Shown in pieces: positions 1 through 8,958 of a DNA stretch of 64,000 nucleotides. Both the position numbers and the translations under genes were made by a program. The DNA comes from Saprospiraceae bacterium (GTDB lineage Bacteria > Bacteroidota > Bacteroidia > Chitinophagales > Saprospiraceae). Positions within the stretch are counted from its first letter, which is position 1; each line of letters opens with the position of its first letter. The notes beneath the pieces were generated by a model that worked only from the letters and a program-made list of their open reading frames with translations, ran no database searches and had not been told where the DNA came from. The DNA lies in NCBI GenBank assembly GCA_022448955.1, contig JAKVCU010000062.1, forward strand, positions 10,379-74,378, read 5' to 3'.

Positions 1-1001
1 AATTCTCTGCTAACGAAAGAAAGGGTTTCATCAACTACCTTTTTATACAATGGATTTTGCGTAAGCTTAAAAGCATTTGCATAAAGCGATACAAGCTGAG
101 CATTATCATAAAGCATTTTTTCAAAATGTGGGACCATCCATTCTTTATCTGTAGAATAACGAGCAAAACCACCCCCTAATTGATCGTAAATACCTCCCAT
201 TGCCATCTTATTTAAAGTGGTAGTAACCGCTTCTAATGCTTTTTTATCTCCAGTACGATAGTGATAAGATAGCAGAAAATCCCAGTTATTAGGCATAGGG
301 AATTTAGGCGCTCCATTTCTACCACCCCACTCGTAATCAATATTGCGCATAAATTGATCAGCTATGCCGCTTAAGCTTGCTTTTGAAAAGTCGAAATCTC
401 CTTGACGCAAATTTATTTCTTCTGCAGTGCGAATACCTTCTGTAATTTGCTGTGCATATTCTTCCAATTTTCCACGATCAGTTTCGTAAAGATTTTGAAA
501 GTATTCTAAGATTTCCATCCAATTTTCCTTTGGGAAATAAGTTCCTGCCCAAACTGGTCGGCCATCGGGTAGGGCAAAGGCATTTAGAGGCCATCCACAA
601 CCTCCTTTACTCGCTAATTGACAAGCTGTCATATACACATCGTCTACATCAGGGCGTTCTTCTCTATCTACTTTAATACTCACAAAATGCTCATTCATGC
701 TCTTACTTACGGTCGTATCTTCGAATGATTCATGCTCCATAACATGGCACCAATGGCAAGCAGCATATCCTACACTAATAATGATGAGCTTATCTTCTTT
801 TTGGGCTTTTGCCAAAGCCTCGTCTCCCCAAGGATACCAATTCACTGGATTATGAGCGTGCTGTAGCAAATAGGGACTACTCTCATTAACCAATTTATTG
901 GTATAAGGGTGTTTGTTGGCATCTGAAGTGACTTGCCCACTTGGGCGATTGCAAGAGGCAAGTATAGCAAAAAGTATAATTGTAAATATGGAAATACGCA
1001 T
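1..1001 (-). CDS. Thioredoxin-fold DUF255 (YyaL/SSP411-type) lipoprotein, 3' part cut by window edge
   Basis: Not in the ORF track because its stop lies outside the window; I read it by reverse translation from the ATG at 999-1001 and it stays open to base 1. The N-terminus is a lipoprotein signal ending in an LASC lipobox, so the protein is probably exported and membrane-anchored. Around residues 77-87 is a thioredoxin-like motif, [11 protein letters not shown], and a little further on [11 protein letters not shown] and GGCGWPL, the signature of the DUF255 N-terminal thioredoxin domain. The remainder ([42 protein letters not shown]) matches the start of the alpha/alpha-barrel that follows in YyaL/spermatogenesis-associated protein 20 homologues. 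Full-length relatives are about 650-700 residues, so roughly half is missing. The biochemical function of the family is not settled; a redox role is inferred from the CxxC motif. Confidence 0.9.
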   Translation of the reverse strand, partial: MRISIFTIILFAILASCNRPSGQVTSDANKHPYTNKLVNESSPYLLQHAHNPVNWYPWGDEALAKAQKEDKLIIISVGYAACHWCHVMEHESFEDTTVSKSMNEHFVSIKVDREERPDVDDVYMTACQLASKGGCGWPLNAFALPDGRPVWAGTYFPKENWMEILEYFQNLYETDRGKLEEYAQQITEGIRTAEEINLRQGDFDFSKASLSGIADQFMRNIDYEWGGRNGAPKFPMPNNWDFLLSYHYRTGDKKALEAVTTTLNKMAMGGIYDQLGGGFARYSTDKEWMVPHFEKMLYDNAQLVSLYANAFKLTQNPLYKKVVDETLSFVSRE

Positions 1002-1011
1002 GAAATTGGAA

Positions 1012-1452
1012 TTAAACAGAATCAATAAATTCATGATGGTCATCGGTAGCACCCGATTGTAGAAATTTTAAATAATTACCAGATGGAATCTCTTTGAGCT
1101 CATTTGCTTCAAAATTATACAAATAAACCCAGCTTTCCACTTCTTGTTCTTGAAATTGTATGATACAATTTTCTCTTTTATATTCACTACTTTCTGGGGC
1201 ATTGGGCATAATACCTTCGTAGCGGTCAAGTATGGAAAAGCAAAATGAAGGATTATGGATTTCATATAGGTGACCAAATACTTCTTTTTCGCCTTTCGGC
1301 AAATAAATAAGCCCAGGGTATCGACCTAAGTCAAAAAGCTTACCTTTGATATGAGCTTCACCCAAGTATTGGCCTTCCTGTTTCAGAAAAGTGGCCATTT
1401 GGGACTGAATATCATTCAGTAAACTTCCATAAACAAATAAGTATTCCTTCAT
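1012..1452 (-). CDS. Gamma-glutamylcyclotransferase-like (GGCT/AIG2 fold) protein
   Basis: A 146-residue protein with the family's opening signature FVYGSL at residues 6-11, the GRYPGL segment at 43-48 and LDRYEG at 75-80, whose glutamate (E79) sits where the catalytic acid of gamma-glutamylcyclotransferases and gamma-glutamylamine cyclotransferases lies. The length is typical of single-domain bacterial members. These enzymes release 5-oxoproline from gamma-glutamyl peptides or amines; which substrate is used here cannot be read from sequence. No signal peptide, so cytoplasmic. It lies 10 bases upstream of the DUF255 gene on the same strand and may be co-transcribed with it. Confidence 0.82.
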   Translation of the reverse strand: MKEYLFVYGSLLNDIQSQMATFLKQEGQYLGEAHIKGKLFDLGRYPGLIYLPKGEKEVFGHLYEIHNPSFCFSILDRYEGIMPNAPESSEYKRENCIIQFQEQEVESWVYLYNFEANELKEIPSGNYLKFLQSGATDDHHEFIDSV

Positions 1453-1569
1453 GACTTGAAGTTAGGTTTTAATATGTAGATGTAAAGGTTTTGGATACAA
1501 ATAGCTTGAAATACATACGGTGCAGCAAAAGAAATGTCTTCTCATGCTCATTGAAGGACGTTACCTTTA

Positions 1570-3045
1570 CTACTCATCTCTTCGTTCCCCCGGGATTACA
1601 TGTTTAGCTTTAATGCGCATCCCTTCTTTTTGGGAAGTTTTACTCTTTTTGACCTTCCATAGTTGATCATTGGCATGCCGCATCGCTTTTTTTAGATCGA
1701 CGATAGGATGCGGATAATCCTTCCCGATAAAGGTTTTATTAAACTGTTGCTCCATTGGGGGCATTGTCCAAGGTGCATGTAGGTAATGACTTGGTAAAAG
1801 ATTAAGTTCTGGTACCCATCTACGAATAAAATCACCCCCAGCATCATGCTTTTGTGAATTAAGTACAGGATTATAAACACGAATGGTGTTGATACCTGTT
1901 ACGCTAGCTTGCATTTGAAATTGAGAAAAATGGATGCCTGGCTCATAATCTAGAAACTGCTGGGCAATAAATCCAACACCTGCCTGCCATGGCTGCCAAA
2001 GCATATGTGTTAGGAATGAAATGAGCATAGCACGCATTCTAAAATTAAGGTATCCTGTCTCTTTCAAGCAACGCATACTTGCATCCACCAATGGGAATCC
2101 AGTAAGGCCATCTTTCCATGCTTGTAATAGAATTGGATTAACAGCTGTTCTTAAATGATCATAGGCTCGATTAATATTTTCAAATTCCATCCTACATTCA
2201 CTTTCAAATTTTTGGATGAAATGATCCCTCCACCGCATGCGCGACAAAAAATTTGATAAATTCCTTTTATTACCTGGAGGGTAGGTTCGACTATTGGCAC
2301 GATGAAAAACTTGTCGAATACTCAAGTTGCCCCACGCCAAATAAGGAGAGATTCTGCTACACGATCTTCTACTTACGCCCGGCTTTGAAATGTGACGCAT
2401 ATAGGTTTGTATTCGCTCACCTAAAAAACTATCAAGGTACTGCCAGGCCTTGGTTTCACCTCCTTGTTGGATATTTGGTGTCTTTTTAAATAAATAAGCA
2501 GGAAAGGCTTGGTGTTGTAAGTTTTCTCTGGCTTCCGCCGAAAGTTGTATGCTATTTAATTGATCTAAAGGAGTAGGTAGAATAGGTGCTTCTATGATCT
2601 TATACCACTCCTCTTTCCAGCCTTTCCTGTTCGTCTTCCCTCTTTTTATACCAGAATAAGGGAACTCTTTCCAATGAATTTGATGTTCTTGGAATAGAGA
2701 TTGCAAAGCAATGTCCCGATCATAAGTCAAGCGAGTGCCGATTTCTTGATAAGAAAGGACTTCACGAATAGGATATTGTTGCGATAACTCAAGAAAAACC
2801 TCCTTCGATTCGCCATGTGCAATAATGAGTTGATGCCCAAACTGGACTAAGCGTTTTTGCATATCCTTTAAGGATTGCCATACAAAACGCCAATGGCGAG
2901 GAGAACTATCATAATGATTCATCAAACTGGGTTCGAAGATGTACAACAATAGTACATCCCGACCTGCTTCAATCGCGTATTGGAGTGGAAGATGATCCTT
3001 TAGACGAAGGTCTCTTTTGAACCAAATGATAGATACTTTTTTCAT
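1570..3045 (-). CDS. DNA photolyase / cryptochrome family flavoprotein
   Basis: 491 residues with both halves of the photolyase family. The N-terminal Rossmann-like antenna domain opens with [13 protein letters not shown] and continues to about residue 130. The C-terminal FAD-binding helical domain carries [45 protein letters not shown] and LWQPWQAG, then [25 protein letters not shown] near residues 395-420. The family either repairs UV pyrimidine dimers using blue light or acts as a light sensor. The well-conserved FAD pocket and the VYNP region favour repair activity, but the sequence alone does not separate CPD photolyase from 6-4 photolyase or cryptochrome. Single gene, 117 bases from its downstream neighbour. 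Confidence 0.9.
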   Translation of the reverse strand: MKKVSIIWFKRDLRLKDHLPLQYAIEAGRDVLLLYIFEPSLMNHYDSSPRHWRFVWQSLKDMQKRLVQFGHQLIIAHGESKEVFLELSQQYPIREVLSYQEIGTRLTYDRDIALQSLFQEHQIHWKEFPYSGIKRGKTNRKGWKEEWYKIIEAPILPTPLDQLNSIQLSAEARENLQHQAFPAYLFKKTPNIQQGGETKAWQYLDSFLGERIQTYMRHISKPGVSRRSCSRISPYLAWGNLSIRQVFHRANSRTYPPGNKRNLSNFLSRMRWRDHFIQKFESECRMEFENINRAYDHLRTAVNPILLQAWKDGLTGFPLVDASMRCLKETGYLNFRMRAMLISFLTHMLWQPWQAGVGFIAQQFLDYEPGIHFSQFQMQASVTGINTIRVYNPVLNSQKHDAGGDFIRRWVPELNLLPSHYLHAPWTMPPMEQQFNKTFIGKDYPHPIVDLKKAMRHANDQLWKVKKSKTSQKEGMRIKAKHVIPGERRDE

Positions 3046-3339
3046 CTATGCTTTTACAGCTTGGAAGCTAAATTGTTCATAGGTTTTTGACATTACTCAG
3101 TTTAGTGCCTAAGTAAAATGGCAAGTACCATAAATTCAACTATTACTGGATAAGTTTCGGGCACACATTTTGATTTGGTGGAAAAGCAAAAAAATAAATG
3201 ATAAATCTGCGACAATTGTGTTTGTAAGCTCGTTTTATTTGTCATTTCAGTGTTAAGCAAATATTAATTTTGATTTAAAATTCATAAAATCAGACCTTTT
3301 AAATGGCTAATTTTTTAAATTTAACGAAAACCATTTATC

Positions 3340-3810
3340 ATGAGTTGGCGTAGACTAAACGGTCAAAAAATCGAACTTCCGATCAAGGAAGCTGTAGAAA
3401 AAGCCATCATCAAAGAAACCGAAGAAGGCCATAGATTAAAGGTCTGTATTGGTTCTGATTCTCAGGTTCGTTCTGGTGTAGTGGAATATGCAACAGTCAT
3501 TGTTTTCCTACGTGAAAAAAAAGGAGGATTCATGTATATTCAGAATAGTAAGAGCGAAAAAAAAATGGGAATCCGTGAGCGTATGATTACCGAGGTTGCA
3601 AAATCTGTGGAAATCGCTTATGCTTTGTGTGATTTGCTTACTACTTATCATGTTGAGCTGGAGGTACACGCGGATATCAATACGGACCCGCATTTCCAAT
3701 CAAATGCTGCTTTGAAAGAAGCTATGGGATATATCCTGGGTATGGGCTTTGTGTTTAAAGCAAAGCCTAATGCATTCGCAAGCTCCTGCTGTGCGGATAA
3801 GGTAGTCTAA
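3340..3810 (+). CDS. YkuK/DUF458-like protein with ribonuclease H fold
   Basis: 156 residues. Acidic positions expected for an RNase H-like fold occur in the GSDSQ motif (residues 38-42), the VHADIN segment (about 110-115) and the C-terminal CCADKVV. This spacing and the GxGFVFKAKPNAFASS end match the YkuK/DUF458 family of predicted RNase H-like proteins, whose substrate is not known. No signal peptide or membrane segment. The gene is alone on its strand and is followed by a clear hairpin with a T run at 3854-3895. Confidence 0.8.
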   Translation: MSWRRLNGQKIELPIKEAVEKAIIKETEEGHRLKVCIGSDSQVRSGVVEYATVIVFLREKKGGFMYIQNSKSEKKMGIRERMITEVAKSVEIAYALCDLLTTYHVELEVHADINTDPHFQSNAALKEAMGYILGMGFVFKAKPNAFASSCCADKVV

Positions 3811-3853
3811 GGCTAATTTGCAGTATTTCAATAAGGTTTTATTTAATTTTAGC

Positions 3854-3895
3854 TGAAGTCGACTGACTTAGTCCTTGTCGACTTCACATCTTTTT
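3854..3895 (+). terminator. Rho-independent terminator after the YkuK-like gene
   Basis: TGAAGTCGAC (3854-3863) pairs perfectly with GTCGACTTCA (3877-3886), with additional GACT/AGTC pairing inside the loop, and is followed within four bases by TTTTT. It lies 43 bases after the stop codon of the YkuK-like gene. Confidence 0.8.
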
Positions 3896-4007
3896 GGCCT
3901 ATCGGCAAAGCTATTTATTCTACACCATATCAAGTAGATTGGTAGATATTGAATTAAAATTGCTTACTTATGTATTGTTAGGTGAAAATAGTAAGTTGCT
4001 GTTAAAT

Positions 4008-4164
4008 ACACTGTAATTTAAGTTTGTTATTGTTTTTAAACGGCTGGTTTTCACTCAGCATAATTTGCGGTGGTGCCTAATAGTCATAGTTATTAAGGCG
4101 AGTATGCAATACATGCTGAGTAAAAAGGCGTCTTCAAGATGTAAATTAATTTAGATTACAGTGT
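4008..4164. mobile_element. MITE-like inverted-repeat element, copy A
   Basis: About 156 bp bounded by terminal inverted repeats CACTGTAAT and ATTACAGTG. The flanks TGTTAAATA (4000-4008) and TGTTGAATA (4164-4172) look like a 9-bp target-site duplication with one mismatch. Inside is a large imperfect palindrome, ACTCAGCAT...ATGCTGAGT, enclosing AATAGTCATAGTTATTAAGGCGAG. It contains no ORF. The reverse complement of 34978-35133 aligns along its whole length, with near-identical size, identical ends and identical central motif, so this is a dispersed non-autonomous element or mobile palindrome rather than a one-off hairpin. Confidence 0.75.
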
Positions 4165-4288
4165 GTTGAATATAGAGTTATGTGTATTTTTTGTAGGGAC
4201 TCAAAGCCGTTATTCTTCAGTTGAGGTTTTGTCCTCATTTATGTAATTGATCAAAACAACTCAAAGAATACATTTTCAAACAAGTTCT

Positions 4289-4296
4289 TATATTTG
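4289..4296 (+). promoter_or_regulatory. -7 box (TATATTTG) for the small membrane protein gene
   Basis: A perfect match to the Bacteroidota -7 consensus TAnnTTTG, 28 bases before the ATG at 4325. No convincing TTTG box is seen at the expected 19-21 base distance, so confidence is moderate. Confidence 0.45.
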
Positions 4297-4324
4297 GGTT
4301 TCCATAAATTAATCAATTATCACT

Positions 4325-4552
4325 ATGCTTTGGGAAGTACTAGGGTTATTTGCAGAATTACTCTTTTTAGTCGCAGGTATTTATTTATATCTTTTTTCGA
4401 TTGATCGATTGAATTTTAAATCTGTCGAAGCAAAGAAAAAGGCAGATGAGTTTCGCTCAAAAAATGGAGGGATGATCCGTCTCTTGGCATTGCTGCTGAT
4501 GGCTATTATGTTCGTAAATATAATCGTTCACATGAGTAATTTGATAAATTGA
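4325..4552 (+). CDS. Small membrane protein of unknown function, two predicted membrane helices
   Basis: 75 residues with two hydrophobic helices, about residues 4-24 (LGLFAELLFLVAGIYLYLF) and 53-70 (LLALLLMAIMFVNIIVHM), separated by a basic stretch rich in Lys (EAKKKADEF), as expected for a helical hairpin with a cytoplasmic loop. I recognise no family. Its TGA stop overlaps the TTG start of the nucleotidyltransferase gene by two bases, so the two are translationally coupled and probably form one operon. Confidence 0.65.
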   Translation: MLWEVLGLFAELLFLVAGIYLYLFSIDRLNFKSVEAKKKADEFRSKNGGMIRLLALLLMAIMFVNIIVHMSNLIN

Positions 4553-5325
4553 TTCCTATACGTCCTATTGGTTGTTTCTTTCCTCAGGATGAAAAAGGGA
4601 ACATCCTAAACCCCTGCCATTCCAAATTTATTTCAGCTTATTATCGATCCTTTTTTGATGCATTCATTTTGCTCGCAAAAGAACGATTAGGGGATAACTA
4701 TCATAGCTGTTGGCTTAGAGGAAGCTTACCCAGAGGCTTATTTCAAGAGGGAATTTCAGATATAGATCTTTTTATTTTGGTGAAAACCAAAAAGTATTTC
4801 AAATCAAGACAAGTGCATTACCATTCCAACCTACAACAACAATATCCCGAAATCAAAAACGTTGATATTATCGAATATGGCTACACTTCGAAATTAGGCG
4901 TGGCATATCCACAGTTAGCAATGGTGATCAAAACACAAGCACTATGCTTAGATGGAATAGCCATTGGGCACGAATTGCCCAATTATAAAATAGGCAAAGC
5001 TATGATGCTCCAATCGAGATGGTTAGAAGACGATCTAACCAAATTTTTGGCTTTAATGGATTACTCCTCCTCTGAATTAAAAGCTATATGCAAGATCATA
5101 TTGCGATCTGGATTTGAATTGGTAATGGAAAGAGAAATGAAATATACAAACGATTTGTATATTTGCTATGTATCTTTTAGTAAGTATTATCCTGATTTAT
5201 CCAAAGAGATGCGAAAAGCATTATTTTGGTATCTAAATCCAGTTTCGAAAAATGAAATGGCTAAAAAAACGATTGAAAAATTAGGAAATTGTTTATGTCA
5301 AGAGCTTCAGTCCTTACTTTTATAG
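4549..5325 (+). CDS. Predicted nucleotidyltransferase (minimal NTase fold)
   Basis: 258 residues. The segment WLRGSLPRG (about 55-63) followed by SDIDLFIL (70-77) is the hG[GS]x(n)[RG]...hDhDh signature of the DNA polymerase beta-like nucleotidyltransferase superfamily, with the two metal-binding aspartates in DID. The rest is helical without a recognised second domain. The start is a TTG overlapping the TGA of the upstream small membrane protein gene; no in-frame ATG lies upstream of the motif. Such proteins transfer a nucleotide to a small molecule, protein or RNA; the substrate here is unknown. An antitoxin/toxin role is possible but unsupported, since no HEPN partner is adjacent. Confidence 0.75.
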   Translation: MIPIRPIGCFFPQDEKGNILNPCHSKFISAYYRSFFDAFILLAKERLGDNYHSCWLRGSLPRGLFQEGISDIDLFILVKTKKYFKSRQVHYHSNLQQQYPEIKNVDIIEYGYTSKLGVAYPQLAMVIKTQALCLDGIAIGHELPNYKIGKAMMLQSRWLEDDLTKFLALMDYSSSELKAICKIILRSGFELVMEREMKYTNDLYICYVSFSKYYPDLSKEMRKALFWYLNPVSKNEMAKKTIEKLGNCLCQELQSLLL

Positions 5326-5387
5326 GCTTTATCAGTCAAAAAGGAAAAGATTAGAATTGATTAGTCATTAACATAAACGAATTTTGT

Positions 5388-5395
5388 TATACTTG
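5388..5395 (+). promoter_or_regulatory. -7-like box (TATACTTG) before the first CotH gene
   Basis: One mismatch to TAnnTTTG, 54 bases before the preferred ATG at 5450. A similarly placed TATCTTTG precedes the tandem paralogue, which supports both the promoters and the downstream start choices. Confidence 0.4.
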
Positions 5396-5449
5396 CACAA
5401 GAACGTAAACACATTCAGTTATCTAACGCATAACGCATTACAATCCAAT

Positions 5450-7063
5450 ATGAAGAACTTTTTATTCTCTTTGCTTCTTTTGGTGGGAATGACCTCCGGA
5501 ATATGGGCACAAAATGCATCAGATTTTTACGAAGTCAATTCGATCCAATCTCTAAAAATCAGTTTCGATCAGGACAATTGGAAATACGTACTCGACTCTC
5601 TACGCTTTAATGGCGATGGCTTAATGCTTGGAGATATTGAGATTAATGGACAAAAGCTCACTGATGTTGGTGTTCGTTATAGAAAATCTCGAACCTTCCG
5701 TCCAGGCATGAATCGGAATGCCTTATTTATCAAGCTGGACTATATTCGTAAAGGCCAGAATTATCAAGGTCACCGGGTTATTGAGCTTTCCAATGCACTT
5801 CGCGACCCCAGTATGATTCGTGAAGTTCTTTCTTTTGAAATTGCACGTAACTACATGCCGGCTCCTAGAGCTAATTATGCAAAGATTGATATAAATGGGG
5901 CATATTATGGACTTTTTATCAATCTTGAATCTGTCAATGACGCTTATTTAGAAAGAGCCTTTGGATCTTCTAAAGGCGCATTTTTTAAGAGTACGCCTAA
6001 TTCTAAAGAAAAAGCACCACTAGATTGTAAAAGTAATGTTTATGGAAGTTTACAATATGACAATGCCCCCAAATGTTATTTGAATAATTTCACAATGCTC
6101 TCTGATGATGGTTGGGGCGAATTGTTCGAGTTAACCAGAGTGTTGGAAGAAGAACCTCAAAATATTGAGAACATCTTAGATGTAGATGAAACATTGTGGA
6201 TGTTGGCTTTTAATAATATCCTAGTAAATTTAAGTAGCTACTCTGGTAAAGCATCGCAAAAGTATTACTTATACCAAGATAAGGCGGGGCGTTTTCATCC
6301 AGTAGTTTGGGATTTAAACTTCTCCTTTGGTAGTTACAAAAATACAGGGGTAGGTTCAGATCTTGGGTTTGTAGATTTAGTATCCCTTGATCCTATGCTT
6401 CACGCTGACAATCCAGAAAAACCATTAATCAGCCAGTTGTTGAAAATAGAAAAATATAAAAAGATTTATATCTCTCATTATCGAACTATTTTATACGATC
6501 ACTTCGTAAATGCTAATTTTGAAACTAGATCAAAAGAATTACAAAATTTAATCTTGCAAGCATTTACTGACGATCAAAATAGATTTTACAATACGGAACA
6601 ATTCTCCAAAAGCTTGACTTCTACCATTGGTAAGCGCAGTAAAATTCCGGGAATTGCTCAATTAATGAATAAGCGAGCTTCTTTCTTGAAGAAAAATGAT
6701 TTTTTTGCAGTTTTACCTCCCCTTGTCAAAAATATTTCAGTTACAAAAAGAGAGCAGTTTGCCAGTGAAAAAGTGCAAGATTTTAAAATCCAAGCAAGTT
6801 TTAAGCAGTTTCCCAAAAATGTAAAAATTTATTATCGCTTTGCAGGTGATAAAGCCTATCAGTCTACCGCAATGATGGATGATGGTGCACACAATGATGG
6901 AGATGCAAATGATTATACTTACGGTGTGATGATTAAACCTCCAAGTGGGAAAGACGTTATAGAGTATTACATTGAAGCAGAAAACCCCAAGTCAATAAGC
7001 TACAGTCCATCAAATTATATGTTCAAGCAGCATACGGCTAGTTTGAAAGCATTAAATGAATAA
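5450..7063 (+). CDS. Secreted CotH-kinase family protein, paralogue 1 (probable loss of one catalytic Asp)
   Basis: The ORF opens at a TTG at 5384, but the ATG at 5450 begins a clean signal peptide (MKNFLFSLLLLVGMTSGIWAQ) and gives 537 residues. After the N-terminal beta region (GVRYRKSRTFRP, LSNALRDPSMIREVLS) comes the CotH core: FNNILVNLSSYSGK, QKYYLYQDKAG, HPVVWDLNFSFG. CotH proteins are secreted atypical kinases (spore coat protein H is the type). Two aspartates are thought essential, one in the NxDSY segment and one in the WDxNxSFG segment; here the first reads NLSSY (Asp to Ser) while the second is intact. The C-terminal 110 residues (VKIYYRFAGD, MMDDGAHNDGDANDYTYG) form the beta domain often found on secreted CotH proteins. 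223 bases before its paralogue. Confidence 0.85.
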   Translation: MKNFLFSLLLLVGMTSGIWAQNASDFYEVNSIQSLKISFDQDNWKYVLDSLRFNGDGLMLGDIEINGQKLTDVGVRYRKSRTFRPGMNRNALFIKLDYIRKGQNYQGHRVIELSNALRDPSMIREVLSFEIARNYMPAPRANYAKIDINGAYYGLFINLESVNDAYLERAFGSSKGAFFKSTPNSKEKAPLDCKSNVYGSLQYDNAPKCYLNNFTMLSDDGWGELFELTRVLEEEPQNIENILDVDETLWMLAFNNILVNLSSYSGKASQKYYLYQDKAGRFHPVVWDLNFSFGSYKNTGVGSDLGFVDLVSLDPMLHADNPEKPLISQLLKIEKYKKIYISHYRTILYDHFVNANFETRSKELQNLILQAFTDDQNRFYNTEQFSKSLTSTIGKRSKIPGIAQLMNKRASFLKKNDFFAVLPPLVKNISVTKREQFASEKVQDFKIQASFKQFPKNVKIYYRFAGDKAYQSTAMMDDGAHNDGDANDYTYGVMIKPPSGKDVIEYYIEAENPKSISYSPSNYMFKQHTASLKALNE

Positions 7064-7070
7064 AAAATCT

Positions 7071-7146
7071 ACCTGCGCTTTCTTAGTGTACAATTATTTT
7101 TTGATAATTATCTGAAACTAATAGTCAGTACTAAGATAGTGCAGGT
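7071..7146. repeat. Segmented palindrome after the first CotH gene
   Basis: Three nested inverted segments: ACCTGC (7071) with GCAGGT (7141), TCTTAGT (7081) with ACTAAGA (7130), and AATTAT (7092) with ATAATT (7104). It could fold into one long, bulged hairpin just after the stop codon, so it may act as a terminator or RNA-stabilising structure. There is no T run after it. Confidence 0.5.
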
Positions 7147-7230
7147 GTCAGCTCTTCTGTTTTCGTAAGCAGTGATGAATGAATAGCCATTCATTAGATA
7201 GTAAAGCCATAAAATTTAAACTTTGCTTGG

Positions 7231-7238
7231 TATCTTTG
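7231..7238 (+). promoter_or_regulatory. -7 box (TATCTTTG) before the second CotH gene
   Basis: A perfect TAnnTTTG match. Transcription starting a few bases after it would begin at about 7245, nearly on top of the ATG at 7250, which argues that the ATG at 7286 is the real start. Confidence 0.45.
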
Positions 7239-7285
7239 CTATTGGCAGAATGAAAAAAATTATCGAAAACAAAAACCTCAAGATT

Positions 7286-8902
7286 ATGAGCAGGTATTGG
7301 TCTGCTACACTAGTACTTATTTGCATACCTTTTCTTTTCCTTTTAGGTCAAAAAAACAAGGAGGTTGAAGATATTTATCAATTGGATAATATCCTTGAAG
7401 TAAAAATCTATTTCCAAGAGGCAAACTGGGATCAAATACTCGATTCCTTGAAGCAAGAAGGAAAAGATGGACGGCTAGTAGGCAAAGTCATAGTTAATGG
7501 AAAAACATACGAACAAGCAGGGATTCGTTACAAGGGAAATAGCTCCTATTATAGTGTAAGAAAAAGTGGCCGATCAAAGCTGCCTTTCAACATTAAAGTT
7601 GATCATATTAAAAAAGATCAAGAATTTCCAGGTGGTTATGGAACTCTAAAACTTTCGAATGTTTTCCGTGATCCAAGCTTCCTTCGGGAAGTCTTATCTT
7701 ACGAAATTGCCAGAGAGTATATGTTTGCACCAAGGGCAAACTTTGCAAAGGTATATGTTAATGATACATATTTAGGTTTGTATAACAATACCGAATCTGT
7801 GGATAAAATGTTTCTGAGGAATAGCTTTGGTGAAGACAAAGGCGTATTCTTCAAGTGTGATCCCAATTGGCATGCAGATAGGCCTTCTTTCTGCAAAGAG
7901 GGGGATAAATCCTCCTTAATGTACTTGGGAGAAGATACCCTCTGTTATCAAAGCTACTATGAAATTAAATCGGCATATGGCTTTGGCGAACTAGTGGATT
8001 TGACAGCTATTTTGAATAAAAGGATTGATTTGATGGAGACCGTTTTGGATGTCGATCAAACCCTTTGGATGCTGGCCTTCAATAATGTACTGGTTAACTT
8101 AGATAGCTATAATGGAAAATTCTGCCATAATTATTATCTATACCAAGATAAAGAGGGCGTCTTTCATCCTATTCTTTGGGATATGAATCTTTCTTTCGGT
8201 GGTTTTCGATATGATGGACTGGGGTCGCCGCTCTCTAACGAGAAAATGCAACGTATGAGTCCATTCATGCATTATAAAACTAAAAACCCCAAACGCCCTC
8301 TTATAACCAAACTATTGGCTGAAGATCTTTACCGTAAGGTTTATGTAGCGCATATACGCACTATTTTAAATGACTTTTTTGTAGACTCTACCTACCTGAA
8401 AAAAGCAGAAGCTATCCAAACAATCATTTCGCCATTAGTAGAAGCAGACACTAATAAATTATATAAATTGGATGCCTTTCAACAAAATGCAACAAAAAGT
8501 GCTAAGGCAGATAAATCTTCTATCATTGGCCTCGAAGAACTCATGGGCCCTAGAACTAACTATTTGATAAATCATCCTTTGATCAAAACGCCAGCACCAA
8601 TTATTTCAGAGGTGAAAGCGATTGATTTTGGTGATCTAATTGCAGTAAATGCTACTTTTGATGGGGCACAAAGAGCTTGGTTGATGTACCGGCAAAGCAA
8701 AAAAGGAACCTTCAAAAGAGTGGAAATGTTTGATGATGGTGGTAATAGCGATGGAGTAGGTGGAGATGGTATATGGGGAGCTACTGTTGATATGGAGAAA
8801 AAGAAAAAGAATTTTCAATATTATATCATTGCAGAAGGAGCAAAGGCAGCAGCACTTTCTCCTGAAAAGGCCTCTTCCGAATTTCATACTTTAAAACGAT
8901 GA
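7286..8902 (+). CDS. Secreted CotH-kinase family protein, paralogue 2 (catalytic residues intact)
   Basis: The ORF track begins at a TTG (7223). I prefer the ATG at 7286 because it opens directly on a signal peptide (MSRYWSATLVLICIPFLFLLG) and leaves a normal leader after the -7 box; it gives 538 residues, almost the length of paralogue 1. Domain order is the same: N-terminal beta region (GIRYKGNSSYY, LSNVFRDPSFLREVLS), CotH core (FNNVLVNLDSYNGK, HNYYLYQDKEG, HPILWDMNLSFG) and C-terminal beta domain (MFDDGGNSDGVGGDGIWG). Unlike its neighbour it keeps the NLDSY aspartate, so it is the member of the pair likely to be active. Kinase substrate unknown. It is followed by a strong hairpin at 8912-8944. 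Confidence 0.87.
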   Translation: MSRYWSATLVLICIPFLFLLGQKNKEVEDIYQLDNILEVKIYFQEANWDQILDSLKQEGKDGRLVGKVIVNGKTYEQAGIRYKGNSSYYSVRKSGRSKLPFNIKVDHIKKDQEFPGGYGTLKLSNVFRDPSFLREVLSYEIAREYMFAPRANFAKVYVNDTYLGLYNNTESVDKMFLRNSFGEDKGVFFKCDPNWHADRPSFCKEGDKSSLMYLGEDTLCYQSYYEIKSAYGFGELVDLTAILNKRIDLMETVLDVDQTLWMLAFNNVLVNLDSYNGKFCHNYYLYQDKEGVFHPILWDMNLSFGGFRYDGLGSPLSNEKMQRMSPFMHYKTKNPKRPLITKLLAEDLYRKVYVAHIRTILNDFFVDSTYLKKAEAIQTIISPLVEADTNKLYKLDAFQQNATKSAKADKSSIIGLEELMGPRTNYLINHPLIKTPAPIISEVKAIDFGDLIAVNATFDGAQRAWLMYRQSKKGTFKRVEMFDDGGNSDGVGGDGIWGATVDMEKKKKNFQYYIIAEGAKAAALSPEKASSEFHTLKR

Positions 8903-8911
8903 TATCTATGA

Positions 8912-8944
8912 ACTCTCTGAGTAATTTTTCGTTACTCAGGGAGT
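8912..8944. terminator. Hairpin between the CotH and YheT-like genes, terminator-like
   Basis: ACTCTCTGAGTAA (8912-8924) pairs with TTACTCAGGGAGT (8932-8944) over 13 bp with one G-T pair and a 7-base loop. No T run follows, so an intrinsic terminator is likely but not certain. Confidence 0.5.
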
Positions 8945-8958
8945 AAATAGTCTTGCTT

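Larger units (their letters stand above)
3811..4324. other. 514-bp intergenic region: terminator, MITE-like element, promoter
   Basis: No gene. From left to right it holds the terminator of the YkuK-like gene, the MITE-like copy A, a further hairpin-like stretch after it (TGAGGTTTTGTCCTCA near 4220) and a TATATTTG -7-like box at 4289-4296 for the next gene. Confidence 0.6.

Noticed and set aside
4325-5325. Toxin-antitoxin (HEPN/MNT-like) pair
   Set aside because: The nucleotidyltransferase motif is real, but the coupled partner is a two-helix membrane protein without HEPN features.
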